Below are positions 51,525-59,135 of a stretch of DNA of 64,000 nt, one piece after another (positions within the stretch are counted from its first letter, which is position 1; each line of letters opens with the position of its first letter). Origin of the DNA: Chersky-806 sp036502405 (GTDB taxonomy: Bacteria; Actinomycetota; Acidimicrobiia; IMCC26256; JAENVU01); the NCBI GenBank assembly GCA_036502405.1, contig DASXYP010000084.1:18703-82702 (forward strand), in the 5' to 3' direction. The notes beneath the pieces are model-generated. The model ran no database searches. It was not told the origin of the DNA and worked only from the letters and a program-made list of their open reading frames with translations. The translations under genes and the position numbers were made by a program.

Positions 51525-52775
51525 ATGACGACGCTTCCGACCATCGCCACCCGCGACGCCTCGGACCTCCGCCTCGTCGGCGAGGTCGCGGAGGTGCTCG
51601 CGGTGCCCCGGGAGGACCCGGCCGACTCGTTCGTGCTCCACGCCCCGCTCGAGCTGATCGCCCGGACCGCGCTGCTCCCGTACGTCGACGCCGCGCGACG
51701 TCCCGCGGCGCGGGACCGCATCACGGCCGTCGGCACCGAGCTCGAGGCGTTCGGGCCGCCGGTCGCCCGCCCGGCGGCCGACGAGCTCGAGTCGCTGCCT
51801 TCGGCGACGGAGCAGCTCGTCGCCGCGGTCGGGCGCGGCGAGCTCGACGACGTCGACCGCGTCGCGCGGTGGCTCGGACGTTCCGCGACACCGACGCAGC
51901 TCCGGACACTGCTCGCACGCGATGTGGTGCCCCGTCTCGCCGCGGCTGCCCACGCGCCGATCTTCCTGTTCGAGCTCCCCCGCGTCGCACCTCGCGGCGA
52001 GGTGACCGGTGAGCTGCTGCGCGGTCTCGCGCGCGAGCTGGGCCGGGCGCCCGAATGGCGCATCCACTGGATCGACGAGCGCGATCGCAGCGGGGACGCC
52101 CCGAGCGCGGCGGAGGCCGACGTGATGTTCGCCGCGCTCGCCGAGACGCCGCTCGGGACCTCCGAGCCGGGCGACAGCCCGTTCATCTACCCGGTCATGT
52201 CCCGGGTCGACGGCCGGGACGGGACCGGCGTGGCGGCGGGCCTCCTCGATCCCGTCACCGGCGGCCACGATGTCGCGGTTCGGGGACGGGCGGTGCTGCG
52301 CGCCTCGGCGTGGAGCATGCTGCTCGAGCCCGGCGACCACGCGCCGTACGGCTGGAGCCACTGCCTCACGATGCCGCAGGCCGTCCTGGGGCTCACCGAC
52401 GTGGTGGACCCGAGCACCGCGCTCGCGGTCGCGTCGACCTTCGTGGTCGGCTTCCGGAGTGCGTTCGCGGTGCAGCCGCTCGAGCCGCGGTTCCCGCACG
52501 ACGACCCGGGGCTCGCGGTGCCGGACGCGATCGACGCCGGCCCCGATGCGGCGGCCGCCGCGGTGTGGCACCACGCCGATCCGAGGTCGCCCGAGATCGT
52601 CGGCGAGCTCGCCACCCGGGCGTCCGTCCAGGGCGACGCGCACCTCGTGAAGTACACCCTGGCCTGCCTCGATGCCGCCGAGGACGACCGGGCGCACGCC
52701 CGTCTCTTCCTGGCGGCCGCCGCATCCCTCAGCGGTTGGTGGGCCGAGCACGGGGATGGTCCCGCGCCCGGCTGA
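51525..52775 (+). CDS. uncharacterised protein under a MerR-type promoter
   Basis: A 416-residue protein I do not recognise. It is rich in helices and ends with VKYTLACLDAAEDDRAHARLFLAAAASLSGWW, a segment resembling helical-bundle scaffolds. PEWRIHWIDERDRSG and YGWSHCLTMPQAVLGL are distinctive stretches for a search. No membrane helix or signal peptide is present. ATG 51525 begins MTTLPTIATRD; 45 bases upstream lies a MerR-like operator, so expression is probably induced by a metal, redox or drug signal. The next gene follows after 44 bases. Confidence 0.65.
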   Translation: MTTLPTIATRDASDLRLVGEVAEVLAVPREDPADSFVLHAPLELIARTALLPYVDAARRPAARDRITAVGTELEAFGPPVARPAADELESLPSATEQLVAAVGRGELDDVDRVARWLGRSATPTQLRTLLARDVVPRLAAAAHAPIFLFELPRVAPRGEVTGELLRGLARELGRAPEWRIHWIDERDRSGDAPSAAEADVMFAALAETPLGTSEPGDSPFIYPVMSRVDGRDGTGVAAGLLDPVTGGHDVAVRGRAVLRASAWSMLLEPGDHAPYGWSHCLTMPQAVLGLTDVVDPSTALAVASTFVVGFRSAFAVQPLEPRFPHDDPGLAVPDAIDAGPDAAAAAVWHHADPRSPEIVGELATRASVQGDAHLVKYTLACLDAAEDDRAHARLFLAAAASLSGWWAEHGDGPAPG

Positions 52776-52819
52776 TCAGGGGCTGCACCCACGCGCCGTC
52801 CGTTCCATCATGGGGGTGC

Positions 52820-53452
52820 ATGCGCTTCGCGGACCGGCATGACGCGGGTCGGCGCCTGGCCGAGCGGCTCCGGGCGCTGGCGGCCGACGAGCCGGTCGTC
52901 CTCGGGCTCCCCCGGGGTGGGGTGCCCGTCGCGGTCGAGGTCGCCCGCGCCCTCGACGCACCGCTCGACGTGATCCTGGTCCGGAAGCTCGGGGTGCCCT
53001 CGCGGCCCGAGCTCGCGATGGGTGCGCTCGGCGAGGACGGGGTGCGGGTGGTCGACGCGACCCTGGTCGAGCGGCTCGGGATCAGCGAGCGCGCCCTCGC
53101 CCGGGTCGAGGCACGCGAGCGCACCGAGCTGGAGCGCCGGGCCCGCCGCTACCGCGGGGAACGGACGCCGATCCCGATCACCGGCCGGGACGTCGTCATC
53201 GTCGACGACGGGCTGGCCACGGGCGCGACCGCGCGGGCCGCGATCCTCGTCGCCCGGGCCCGGGGGGCGCGGCGCGTGGTCGTTGCCGTCCCCGTGGCAC
53301 CACCGGATACCGTCGTCGCGCTGGGCGACCAGGCCGACGAGGTGATCAGCCTCGAGACCCCGTCGGCGATGGTGGCCGTCGGCGCGGCGTACGTTGACTT
53401 CTCGCCGACGTCCGACGAAGAGGTCGTCGCACTCCTCGAAGGAGCTCCATGA
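52820..53452 (+). CDS. phosphoribosyltransferase domain protein
   Basis: A 210-residue type I PRTase fold protein. VVLGLPRGGVPVAVEVARAL is the first loop, LDVILVRKLGVPSRPELAMGAL follows, and VVIVDDGLATGATARAAI is the PRPP-binding motif. These resemble the dienelactone-hydrolase-linked or CheC-linked phosphoribosyltransferases of actinobacteria (often next to erythromycin esterase or universal stress genes), rather than a specific nucleotide-salvage enzyme. The stop TGA overlaps an ATGA that begins a junction element and then the sulfotransferase gene. Confidence 0.85.
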   Translation: MRFADRHDAGRRLAERLRALAADEPVVLGLPRGGVPVAVEVARALDAPLDVILVRKLGVPSRPELAMGALGEDGVRVVDATLVERLGISERALARVEARERTELERRARRYRGERTPIPITGRDVVIVDDGLATGATARAAILVARARGARRVVVAVPVAPPDTVVALGDQADEVISLETPSAMVAVGAAYVDFSPTSDEEVVALLEGAP

Positions 53453-53540
53453 GCGAAGCGGCGAGCCGAACCGCGTGCGGCCGACCAGGCAGCGGAGCGG
53501 GGCCCGAGTGGCCCGGTCCGAAGGACCGAGAGCGGGGATG
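53449..53540 (+). repeat. GAGCGGG-type junction element flanked by 14-bp direct repeat
   Basis: ATGAGCGAAGCGGC occurs at 53449-53462, overlapping the upstream stop, and again at 53541-53554 as the true start of the sulfotransferase gene. The 78 bases between contain GCGGAGCGGGGCCCGAG and end GAGAGCGGGGATG. The identical ends suggest that an element was inserted into, or expanded from, an ATGA junction. Confidence 0.65.
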
Positions 53541-54734
53541 ATGAGCGAAGCGGCACTCGACGTCGACCGGATCGTCCAGCTCGCGGCCGACGCCGCCGGG
53601 AGCGACGACTTCGGCGAGCCGACCTGGCGCGACGGGCTCGTTCGGCTCGCCGGTGCGCTCGCCGAGGAGGCGCGGCTGAACGAGCTGGGCGAGCAGATCG
53701 CGGCCGGCGAGCTCGTCACCCTGCTGGCCAACCGGGCCGGGGTCACCGCGTGGCGCGCCGAGCACCCCGAGGTCGCGGACGGCGATGTCGTGCCCCCGAT
53801 CGTCATCATCGGGCAGGGCCGCACCGGCACCACGATCCTCTACGACCTCCTGGCCCGGGACCCGGCGAACCGGGCCCCGCTGACCTGGGAGGTGGACCTC
53901 CCCGTGCCGCCGCCCGAGACTGCGACCTGGGACACCGATCCGCGGATCCAACTCGTGGACGACACCCTGGCCGGCGTCGACCTGCTCATCCCGGGCTTCC
54001 GCGCCATGCACCCGATGGGGGCGCGCCTCGCGCAGGAGTGCGTCCGCATCACCGCCTCCGAGTTCCGCAGCGTGATCTTCCCGACCCAGTACCGCGTGCC
54101 CTCGTACGCGCGCTGGTGCATGTACGAGGCGGACATGGCGCCGGCGTACCGGTTGCATCGCCAGTTCCTCCAGCACCTGCAGTCCCGCCACCCCGCGGGG
54201 CCCGCGCCGGCTGACCGCTGGCTCCTGAAGTCGCCTGCGCACATCTGGTGTCTCGACGCGCTCCTCGACGAGTACCCGGACGCACTGCTGGTGCAGACCC
54301 ATCGCGACCCCCTGCGGATCATCGCGTCGCTCTCGTCGCTGATGGCGATGCTGCGCAGCCTGACCAGCGACGACCCGTCGATCCCCGAGGTCGCGAACGA
54401 GTGGGCCGAGTACATCGCCGAAGGGCTCGACCGGTCCGTCACCGCGCGCCTCGACGGCACGGTGCCCGCCGATCGCGTGGTCGACGTGCAGTTCTCGGAC
54501 TTCATGGCGGACCCGTTCACGACGATCGGGCAGGTCTACGACTCACTTGGCCTGGACCTCCCACCCGAGAGCGAGGCTCGCATGCGCGCGTTCCTGGCCG
54601 AGCACGGGCAGGGTGAGCACGGCACCCACCGCTACACCTTCGCGGAGACCGGGCTCGACCTGGACGAGTGGCGCGAACGGATGGCGCGCTACCAGGAGCA
54701 CTTCGGCGTGGCGTCGGAGCCAGACCTGGTCTGA
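53541..54734 (+). CDS. sulfotransferase family protein
   Basis: A 397-residue protein. IVIIGQGRTGTTILYDLL is the PAPS 5'-phosphosulfate loop of sulfotransferases, RWLLKSPAHIWCLDALLDEYPDALLVQTHRDPLRIIASLSSL holds the 3'-phosphate-binding Arg and Ser, and VVDVQFSDFMADPFTTIGQVYDSLGL the later conserved part. The N-terminal 80 residues are a helical extension seen in mycobacterial members. It transfers sulfate from PAPS to an unknown acceptor, possibly a lipid or steroid given the P450s nearby. ATG 53541 is the second of two adjacent ATGs. Confidence 0.87.
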   Translation: MSEAALDVDRIVQLAADAAGSDDFGEPTWRDGLVRLAGALAEEARLNELGEQIAAGELVTLLANRAGVTAWRAEHPEVADGDVVPPIVIIGQGRTGTTILYDLLARDPANRAPLTWEVDLPVPPPETATWDTDPRIQLVDDTLAGVDLLIPGFRAMHPMGARLAQECVRITASEFRSVIFPTQYRVPSYARWCMYEADMAPAYRLHRQFLQHLQSRHPAGPAPADRWLLKSPAHIWCLDALLDEYPDALLVQTHRDPLRIIASLSSLMAMLRSLTSDDPSIPEVANEWAEYIAEGLDRSVTARLDGTVPADRVVDVQFSDFMADPFTTIGQVYDSLGLDLPPESEARMRAFLAEHGQGEHGTHRYTFAETGLDLDEWRERMARYQEHFGVASEPDLV

Positions 54735-54840
54735 GCCGGCGAAGCGTGGCCTCGCATCTTCGCCATCCGGATCGCGACCCAGGATCGAACCCCTGGTTGA
54801 CCGCGCGGGTCTCCCCGCCCGACGACGCCAGGAGCCACGT

Positions 54841-55692
54841 ATGTCCATTGACGAACGGGCGCTCGCAGCACTGATCGAGCAGTCCGAGGACGTCCAAGCC
54901 GACGCGATGCGCGCGACGCGTGAGCCGCTGGCCGAGCTGACCCAGAAGGGTCTCGACCTCCGCGCCCACGGTGGTGAGGACCGCGACGAGACGCGTCACT
55001 TCCAGTCGCAGCGCAACACGCGGTTGCGCCGGAGCGCCTTCGGCGGTGGGCTCCTGGCCGCCGCCGGCTTCGGTGCCGCGCTCGTCGCGCTGAGCGAGTC
55101 GCCGGCCTGGGCCGACACGAGCAGCGACGTGCAGATGCTGCAGACCGCGGCGTCGATCGAGAACCTCGCCGTCGCCACCTACGGCACCGCGCTGACGCTC
55201 CCGTTCATCGGCGGTGCGAGTGCCAACCCGGTGGTCAAGGCCTTCGCGATGAAGACCAAGGACCAGCACCAGGAGCACGCCGACGCCTTCAATGCCGCAG
55301 TGGTGCGGCTCGGGGGCAAGGCCCAGAAGGATCCGGACCCGGTGCTGCTGGGTGTCGTCAACCGGGCCAAGCCGACCCTGACCGGCCCGGCGCAGGTCGT
55401 GGCGCTGGCCCTGCAGCTCGAGAACGGCGCCGCCGAGACCTACGTGGCGAACACCGGTGCGATGAGCGACGCCGACGCCCGCAAGGTCCCGGCCAGCATC
55501 ATGGGCGTCGAGGCCCAGCACGCGGCGGTCCTGTACGCGGTGCAGGCGCTGGTCGCCGGCAACGCCGCGGACCTGATCGCGCTGCCGCCCGACGCCACGA
55601 AGCTCCCCGCCGCCGCCGGCCGCGTCGGCTTCCCCAGCTCGTTCTTCAAGACCGACGAGGCGCGCCGCGCAGATGAGGGGGCAGTCAAGTGA
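54841..55692 (+). CDS. Tat-exported ferritin-like protein
   Basis: A 283-residue protein. A cytoplasmic-type hydrophilic stretch of about 60 residues precedes a Tat-like signal (RLRRSAFGGGLLAAAGFGAA, Arg63-Arg64, ending at AWA near residue 91). The exported part is a four-helix ferritin-like domain with ASIENLAVATYGTAL, DQHQEHADAFNAAV, LQLENGAAETYV and GVEAQHAAVLYAVQAL, supplying the Glu and E/Q-x-x-H pattern of a diiron site (DUF4439/Ferritin_2-like). AGGAGCC precedes the ATG. It overlaps a paralogue by four bases and is followed by tatA. Confidence 0.8.
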   Translation: MSIDERALAALIEQSEDVQADAMRATREPLAELTQKGLDLRAHGGEDRDETRHFQSQRNTRLRRSAFGGGLLAAAGFGAALVALSESPAWADTSSDVQMLQTAASIENLAVATYGTALTLPFIGGASANPVVKAFAMKTKDQHQEHADAFNAAVVRLGGKAQKDPDPVLLGVVNRAKPTLTGPAQVVALALQLENGAAETYVANTGAMSDADARKVPASIMGVEAQHAAVLYAVQALVAGNAADLIALPPDATKLPAAAGRVGFPSSFFKTDEARRADEGAVK

Positions 55693-56519
55693 CTGACCGT
55701 GACCCGATCCAGATCACCGAAGCCGAGGTCCGCGAGCTCACCGTCGACATGGAGGACGCACACGCCGAAGCGATGCCGAAGATGTACGAGGCGGTCGCCG
55801 AGTGGGCTCACCTCCGCAAGGAGGCCGCGGTCGAGTCCCTGCACGACCTCGGGTCCTTCTCGGCCAGCCGGCGGGGCTTCCTCGCCGGTGCGGGCCTTGC
55901 CCTCGGTGGCGTCGTGCTCGCCGCGTGCGGCTCGTCCAGCTCGAAGGGCTCGTCGTCCAGCACCACCAGGGCCGCGGCCGGCTCCGGCTCGAGCGGCACG
56001 AAGCTGACCGGCGACCTCGCAGTGGCCGCGCTCGCGACCGCACTGGAGAACCTGGCCGTCGCGACCTACCAGGGTGGGATCGACGCCGCGACTGCAGGCA
56101 AGCTCGGCACGGTCCCCCCGGCCGTCGTGACGTTCGCCCAGACCGCGCAGATGCAGCACAAGGACCACGCGGCGGCATGGAACGCGATCCTCACCGCGGC
56201 CGGCAAGCCGAAGGTCACCGGCGTGGACACCACCGTGAAGACCGCGGTCGTCGACCCGGCGTTCGCGCAGGTGAAGGACGTCCCGGGTCTGGCCAAGCTG
56301 GCACTGCAGCTCGAGAACGTCGCCGCGGCGACCTACCTCGAGAGCATCGGCCTGGTGAAGAGCTCGGGCGGCATCAACATCGCGGCTTCCATCCAGCCGG
56401 TCGAGATGCAGCACGCGGCGATCCTGAACTTCCTGCTCGGCCAGTACCCCGTGCCGATGAGCTTCGCGAGCACGGACGGCGCCCGGACGCTGAGCGACAC
56501 GATCGGTGCCGCGGCCTAG
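55689..56519 (+). CDS. Tat-exported ferritin-like lipoprotein
   Basis: A 276-residue paralogue of the preceding protein. About 60 hydrophilic residues (ITEAEVRELTVDMEDAHAEA) precede a Tat lipoprotein signal: SRRGFLAGAGLALGGVVLAAC with Arg61-Arg62 and lipobox Cys80, then a Ser-rich linker. The ferritin-like domain has LENLAVATYQ, QMQHKDHAAAWNAIL, LQLENVAAATYLESI and PVEMQHAAILNFLL. It is probably anchored on the outer face of the membrane and may bind iron. The GTG start overlaps the upstream stop (GTGA). Confidence 0.82.
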   Translation: MTDRDPIQITEAEVRELTVDMEDAHAEAMPKMYEAVAEWAHLRKEAAVESLHDLGSFSASRRGFLAGAGLALGGVVLAACGSSSSKGSSSSTTRAAAGSGSSGTKLTGDLAVAALATALENLAVATYQGGIDAATAGKLGTVPPAVVTFAQTAQMQHKDHAAAWNAILTAAGKPKVTGVDTTVKTAVVDPAFAQVKDVPGLAKLALQLENVAAATYLESIGLVKSSGGINIAASIQPVEMQHAAILNFLLGQYPVPMSFASTDGARTLSDTIGAAA

Positions 56520-56544
56520 CACTCAACTCAAGACTGGAGTCACC

Positions 56545-56700
56545 ATGTTCGGACTCGGCGTTCCTGAGCTCCTGATCGTTCTCGCCATCGTGCTGCTCGT
56601 CTTCGGCTCGACCAAGCTCCCTCAGCTCGCCCGCTCGCTCGGCGAGGCGAAGAGGGAGCTCGCCAAGGGTGAGGAGCACGGCACCGACGTGACCCCGTAG
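56545..56700 (+). CDS. tatA: twin-arginine translocase TatA-like subunit
   Basis: A 51-residue protein. LGVPELLIVLAIVLLVFGSTKLPQLARSLGEAKRELAKG shows the short N-terminal membrane helix, the F-G-x-x-K-L-P hinge and the amphipathic helix of TatA/TatE; this fragment is read as two halves around the hinge. It is shorter than the usual 60-90 residues, lacking most of the acidic tail. Its position 25 bases after two Tat-signal proteins suggests it serves their export. No tatB or tatC is in the window. Confidence 0.9.
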   Translation: MFGLGVPELLIVLAIVLLVFGSTKLPQLARSLGEAKRELAKGEEHGTDVTP

Positions 56701-56749
56701 TGCCTTCGCCCGGCGGGCCCGGACTCGGGTTCTCTAGCCTGGGCACCCG

Positions 56750-58153
56750 ATGGGACCGACCGACGCCACCGCCACCTGGACCACCGTCGCACTCGCGCAG
56801 GCCGTCCGCACCGGCACGCTCTCGAGCCGTGACCTGCTCGAGCTGTACCTCGACCGCATCGAGCGTCTGAACCCGGGTGTGAACGCGGTCATCACCCTCG
56901 ACGCAGCACGCGCCCGGCAGGAAGCGGAGCGGGCCGACGACGAAGCGGCCCGCGGCGAGTGGCGGGGACCGCTGCACGGCCTCCCGATCACCATCAAGGA
57001 CGCGATCGAGGTCGGCGGCATCCGCGCCACCGGAGGCGCGCGGGAGCTGGCCGAGCACATGCCGACGGTGGACGCGCCGTCCGTCGCGCGGCTCAAGGAC
57101 GCGGGGGCGATCGTCTTCGGCAAGACGAACGCGCCGCGCTGGTCCGGTGACGTGCAGACCTTCAACGACCTGTTCGGCACCACCAACAACCCGTGGGACC
57201 CGACCCGCGTCCCGGGTGGGTCGTCCGGCGGTGCCGCGGCCGCGGTCGCCGCCGGGTTCACGTCCTTCGAGCTCGGGACGGACATCGGCGGGTCGGTACG
57301 GATCCCGTCGCACTGCTGCGGTGTGTTCGGGCTGAAGCCGAGCTTCGGCGTCATCTCCCAGCGCGGCTACCTCGACCAGGTCGGCGGCGGGACGACGGAT
57401 GCCGACATCAATGTGTTCGGACCGATCGCCCGCGGGGCCGAGGACCTCGACCTGCTGCTCGGCGTGCTCGCCGGGCCGGAGCCGGACCGTGCGCTCGGCT
57501 GGCGGCTCGAGCTCCCGCCGGTGCGCAAGCGCGACGCCGCGGACTACCGGGTCGGGGTGTGGTTCGACGCGCCGGACATGCCGATCGACCGCGACGAGCT
57601 CGCGATCCTCCGCCACGCCGCCGACGCGCTCGCCGACGCCGGGGCCCGGGTCGAGGATGCGCACCCACCGGTCGACTTCGCCGAGCAGCGCGACCTGTTC
57701 CACCGGATGATCATGGGGGCCATCGCGCCGAGCATGGACGACGCGACGCTTGCCGAGTCGGTCGGCGGCAGCCACCTCGCCTGGCTGCGCAACGACCGGC
57801 AACGGGCCCGGCTGCGCTCGGTGTGGGCCCGGTGGTTCGAGGACTACGACGCGCTGCTCTGCCCCGTGCTCCCGGTGCCGGCGTTCCCGCACGACCAGGA
57901 CCGGGACATGATGTCGCGCACGATCACCGTGAACGGCGTCGAGGAGCCGTACCTCGTCGTCACGAACTGGGCCGGGCTCATCGGGGTGGTCGGGCTGCCC
58001 TCGGCGGTGCCGCCGGTCGGGCGCACGCCCGCCGGGCTGCCGGTCGGGATCCAGGTGGTGACACCCTCCCTGCGCGACCGCGAGGCCGTGCACCTGGCCG
58101 GCATCGTGGCCGCGGTCAGCGGGGGCGGGTACGACGTGCCCCCCGGCTTCTGA
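56750..58153 (+). CDS. amidase signature family amidase
   Basis: A 467-residue enzyme with the Ser-cisSer-Lys triad: Lys83 in LPITIKDAIEVGG, Ser158 in VPGGSSGGAAAAVAAG and the nucleophile Ser182 in GTDIGGSVRIPSHCCG. GLKPSFGVISQRG and the C-terminal SAVPPVGRTPAGLPVGIQVV are typical. Substrates may be small aliphatic or aromatic amides; GatA is excluded because gatBC genes are absent and length and C-terminus differ. ATG 56750 starts 49 bases after tatA, so the amidase may be read through from the ferritin-like operon. Confidence 0.9.
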   Translation: MGPTDATATWTTVALAQAVRTGTLSSRDLLELYLDRIERLNPGVNAVITLDAARARQEAERADDEAARGEWRGPLHGLPITIKDAIEVGGIRATGGARELAEHMPTVDAPSVARLKDAGAIVFGKTNAPRWSGDVQTFNDLFGTTNNPWDPTRVPGGSSGGAAAAVAAGFTSFELGTDIGGSVRIPSHCCGVFGLKPSFGVISQRGYLDQVGGGTTDADINVFGPIARGAEDLDLLLGVLAGPEPDRALGWRLELPPVRKRDAADYRVGVWFDAPDMPIDRDELAILRHAADALADAGARVEDAHPPVDFAEQRDLFHRMIMGAIAPSMDDATLAESVGGSHLAWLRNDRQRARLRSVWARWFEDYDALLCPVLPVPAFPHDQDRDMMSRTITVNGVEEPYLVVTNWAGLIGVVGLPSAVPPVGRTPAGLPVGIQVVTPSLRDREAVHLAGIVAAVSGGGYDVPPGF

Positions 58154-58173
58154 ACCGGCGCACTCCCCGCGTT

Positions 58174-58231
58174 CTCCTTTCGGTGCGACTTGCACCCCCC
58201 ATGGGGGTGCAACCTGCACCGAAACGAGGAG
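58174..58231. repeat. Nested palindrome, copy 3 of TTTCGGTGC family
   Basis: CTCCTTTCGGTGC and GCACCGAAACGAGGAG form the outer arms, and GCACCCCC/GGGGGTGC an inner perfect hairpin around 58192-58210. The element lies between convergent genes and could end both transcripts. Confidence 0.7.
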
Positions 58232-58234
58232 GGC

Positions 58235-59041
58235 TCAGGCGCGACCGGCCGTCGCCATCGTCGCGGTGATGAGGTCGAGACCGCCCAGCCCCGGGATGCG
58301 ACCGATCTGGTGGTCCATCTGTGCGACCTGCTCGGGACGGTCCGCGAAGAGTCCCGCCATCAGGCGATCGACGTCCGCCCGCGTGCGCAGCCCGAGCCCG
58401 ACCGGGCTCCAGAGGTGCTGGAGCGCGAACCGGACGATGCGCTGACCGCGCGGGTTCCCGGCCAGTCGCCGGATCGCGGCGTTCCGGTAGAAGGAGTAGT
58501 GCAGCGCCTCCTGGGCCATCACGTCGCGCAGCACCGCCCGCAGCAGCTCGCTGCTCGTGTTCGCACGCATCACCCGGTAGAAGCGCAGCGTGGTCAGCTC
58601 GTTGATCGCGCCCCAGCTCATGTGCACCGCGAAGAAGTCCTCGCCGACACCGAGACGCACCAGCTGGTTGAGCACCTTGCCGCGCGCCGCGGCCCACCGG
58701 TGCCTGCGCTCGCGGTGCACCGGCGTGACCGGCGCCGCGCCGGAGCGGGCCAGGACCTCGGCGAGCAGGTCGGCGTGGACCACCTCCTGGTCCAGCCACA
58801 CCCGGAGGAAGCGTCGCACCACCGGGTCGCGCGAGATGTCGAGGCTCGCGAACGTGCCCTCCGTGCCCCACTCGACCTGGGCTGCGTACGTCAGCTGGAA
58901 GATCTCCTCGTCCGACAGCATGCCGGGGCGGGCGCCGCTCCAGTCGTAGTCGACGCGGGCGAGCGGGCCGCCCATCTCCGCGAGGAGCCTCTCGGGCTCG
59001 ACGAGCCGTACCGGTGCCGGGTCCTGCAGGGTGATCGTCAC
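58235..59041 (-). CDS. ferritin-like (diiron-type) uncharacterised protein
   Basis: About 268 residues, almost all helical. LDQEVVHADLLAEVLARSG and VMAQEALHYSFYRNAAIRRL each contain an E-x-x-H pair, and VEWGTEGTFASLDISRD and WGAINELTTLRFYRVM could supply the remaining Glu ligands. The plan resembles acyl-ACP desaturases and other FA_desaturase_2-like proteins but the usual DENLH is changed to QEALH. The GTG at 59041 is chosen; ATG 59080 would add 13 residues. It could be a desaturase, an oxygenase or an iron protein. It is divergent from the serine hydrolase gene. Confidence 0.72.
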   Translation of the reverse strand: MTITLQDPAPVRLVEPERLLAEMGGPLARVDYDWSGARPGMLSDEEIFQLTYAAQVEWGTEGTFASLDISRDPVVRRFLRVWLDQEVVHADLLAEVLARSGAAPVTPVHRERRHRWAAARGKVLNQLVRLGVGEDFFAVHMSWGAINELTTLRFYRVMRANTSSELLRAVLRDVMAQEALHYSFYRNAAIRRLAGNPRGQRIVRFALQHLWSPVGLGLRTRADVDRLMAGLFADRPEQVAQMDHQIGRIPGLGGLDLITATMATAGRA

Positions 59042-59135
59042 ACCAGGGTTTCGCTGCCGGGCCCGCGGCGGATGACGCACGAGGAGAACCCGGCACCGGG
59101 TGCAACGCGACCGCTGCGTCGGCTAGGAAGTCTCC

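Noticed and set aside
54780..54812. T-arm-like GGTTCGATCC on the minus strand, and a GAAC...GTCT ECF-like promoter on the plus strand
   Set aside because: No acceptor, D or anticodon arms surround the T-arm-like stretch. The promoter match is only eight bases with an 18-base spacer and could be chance.
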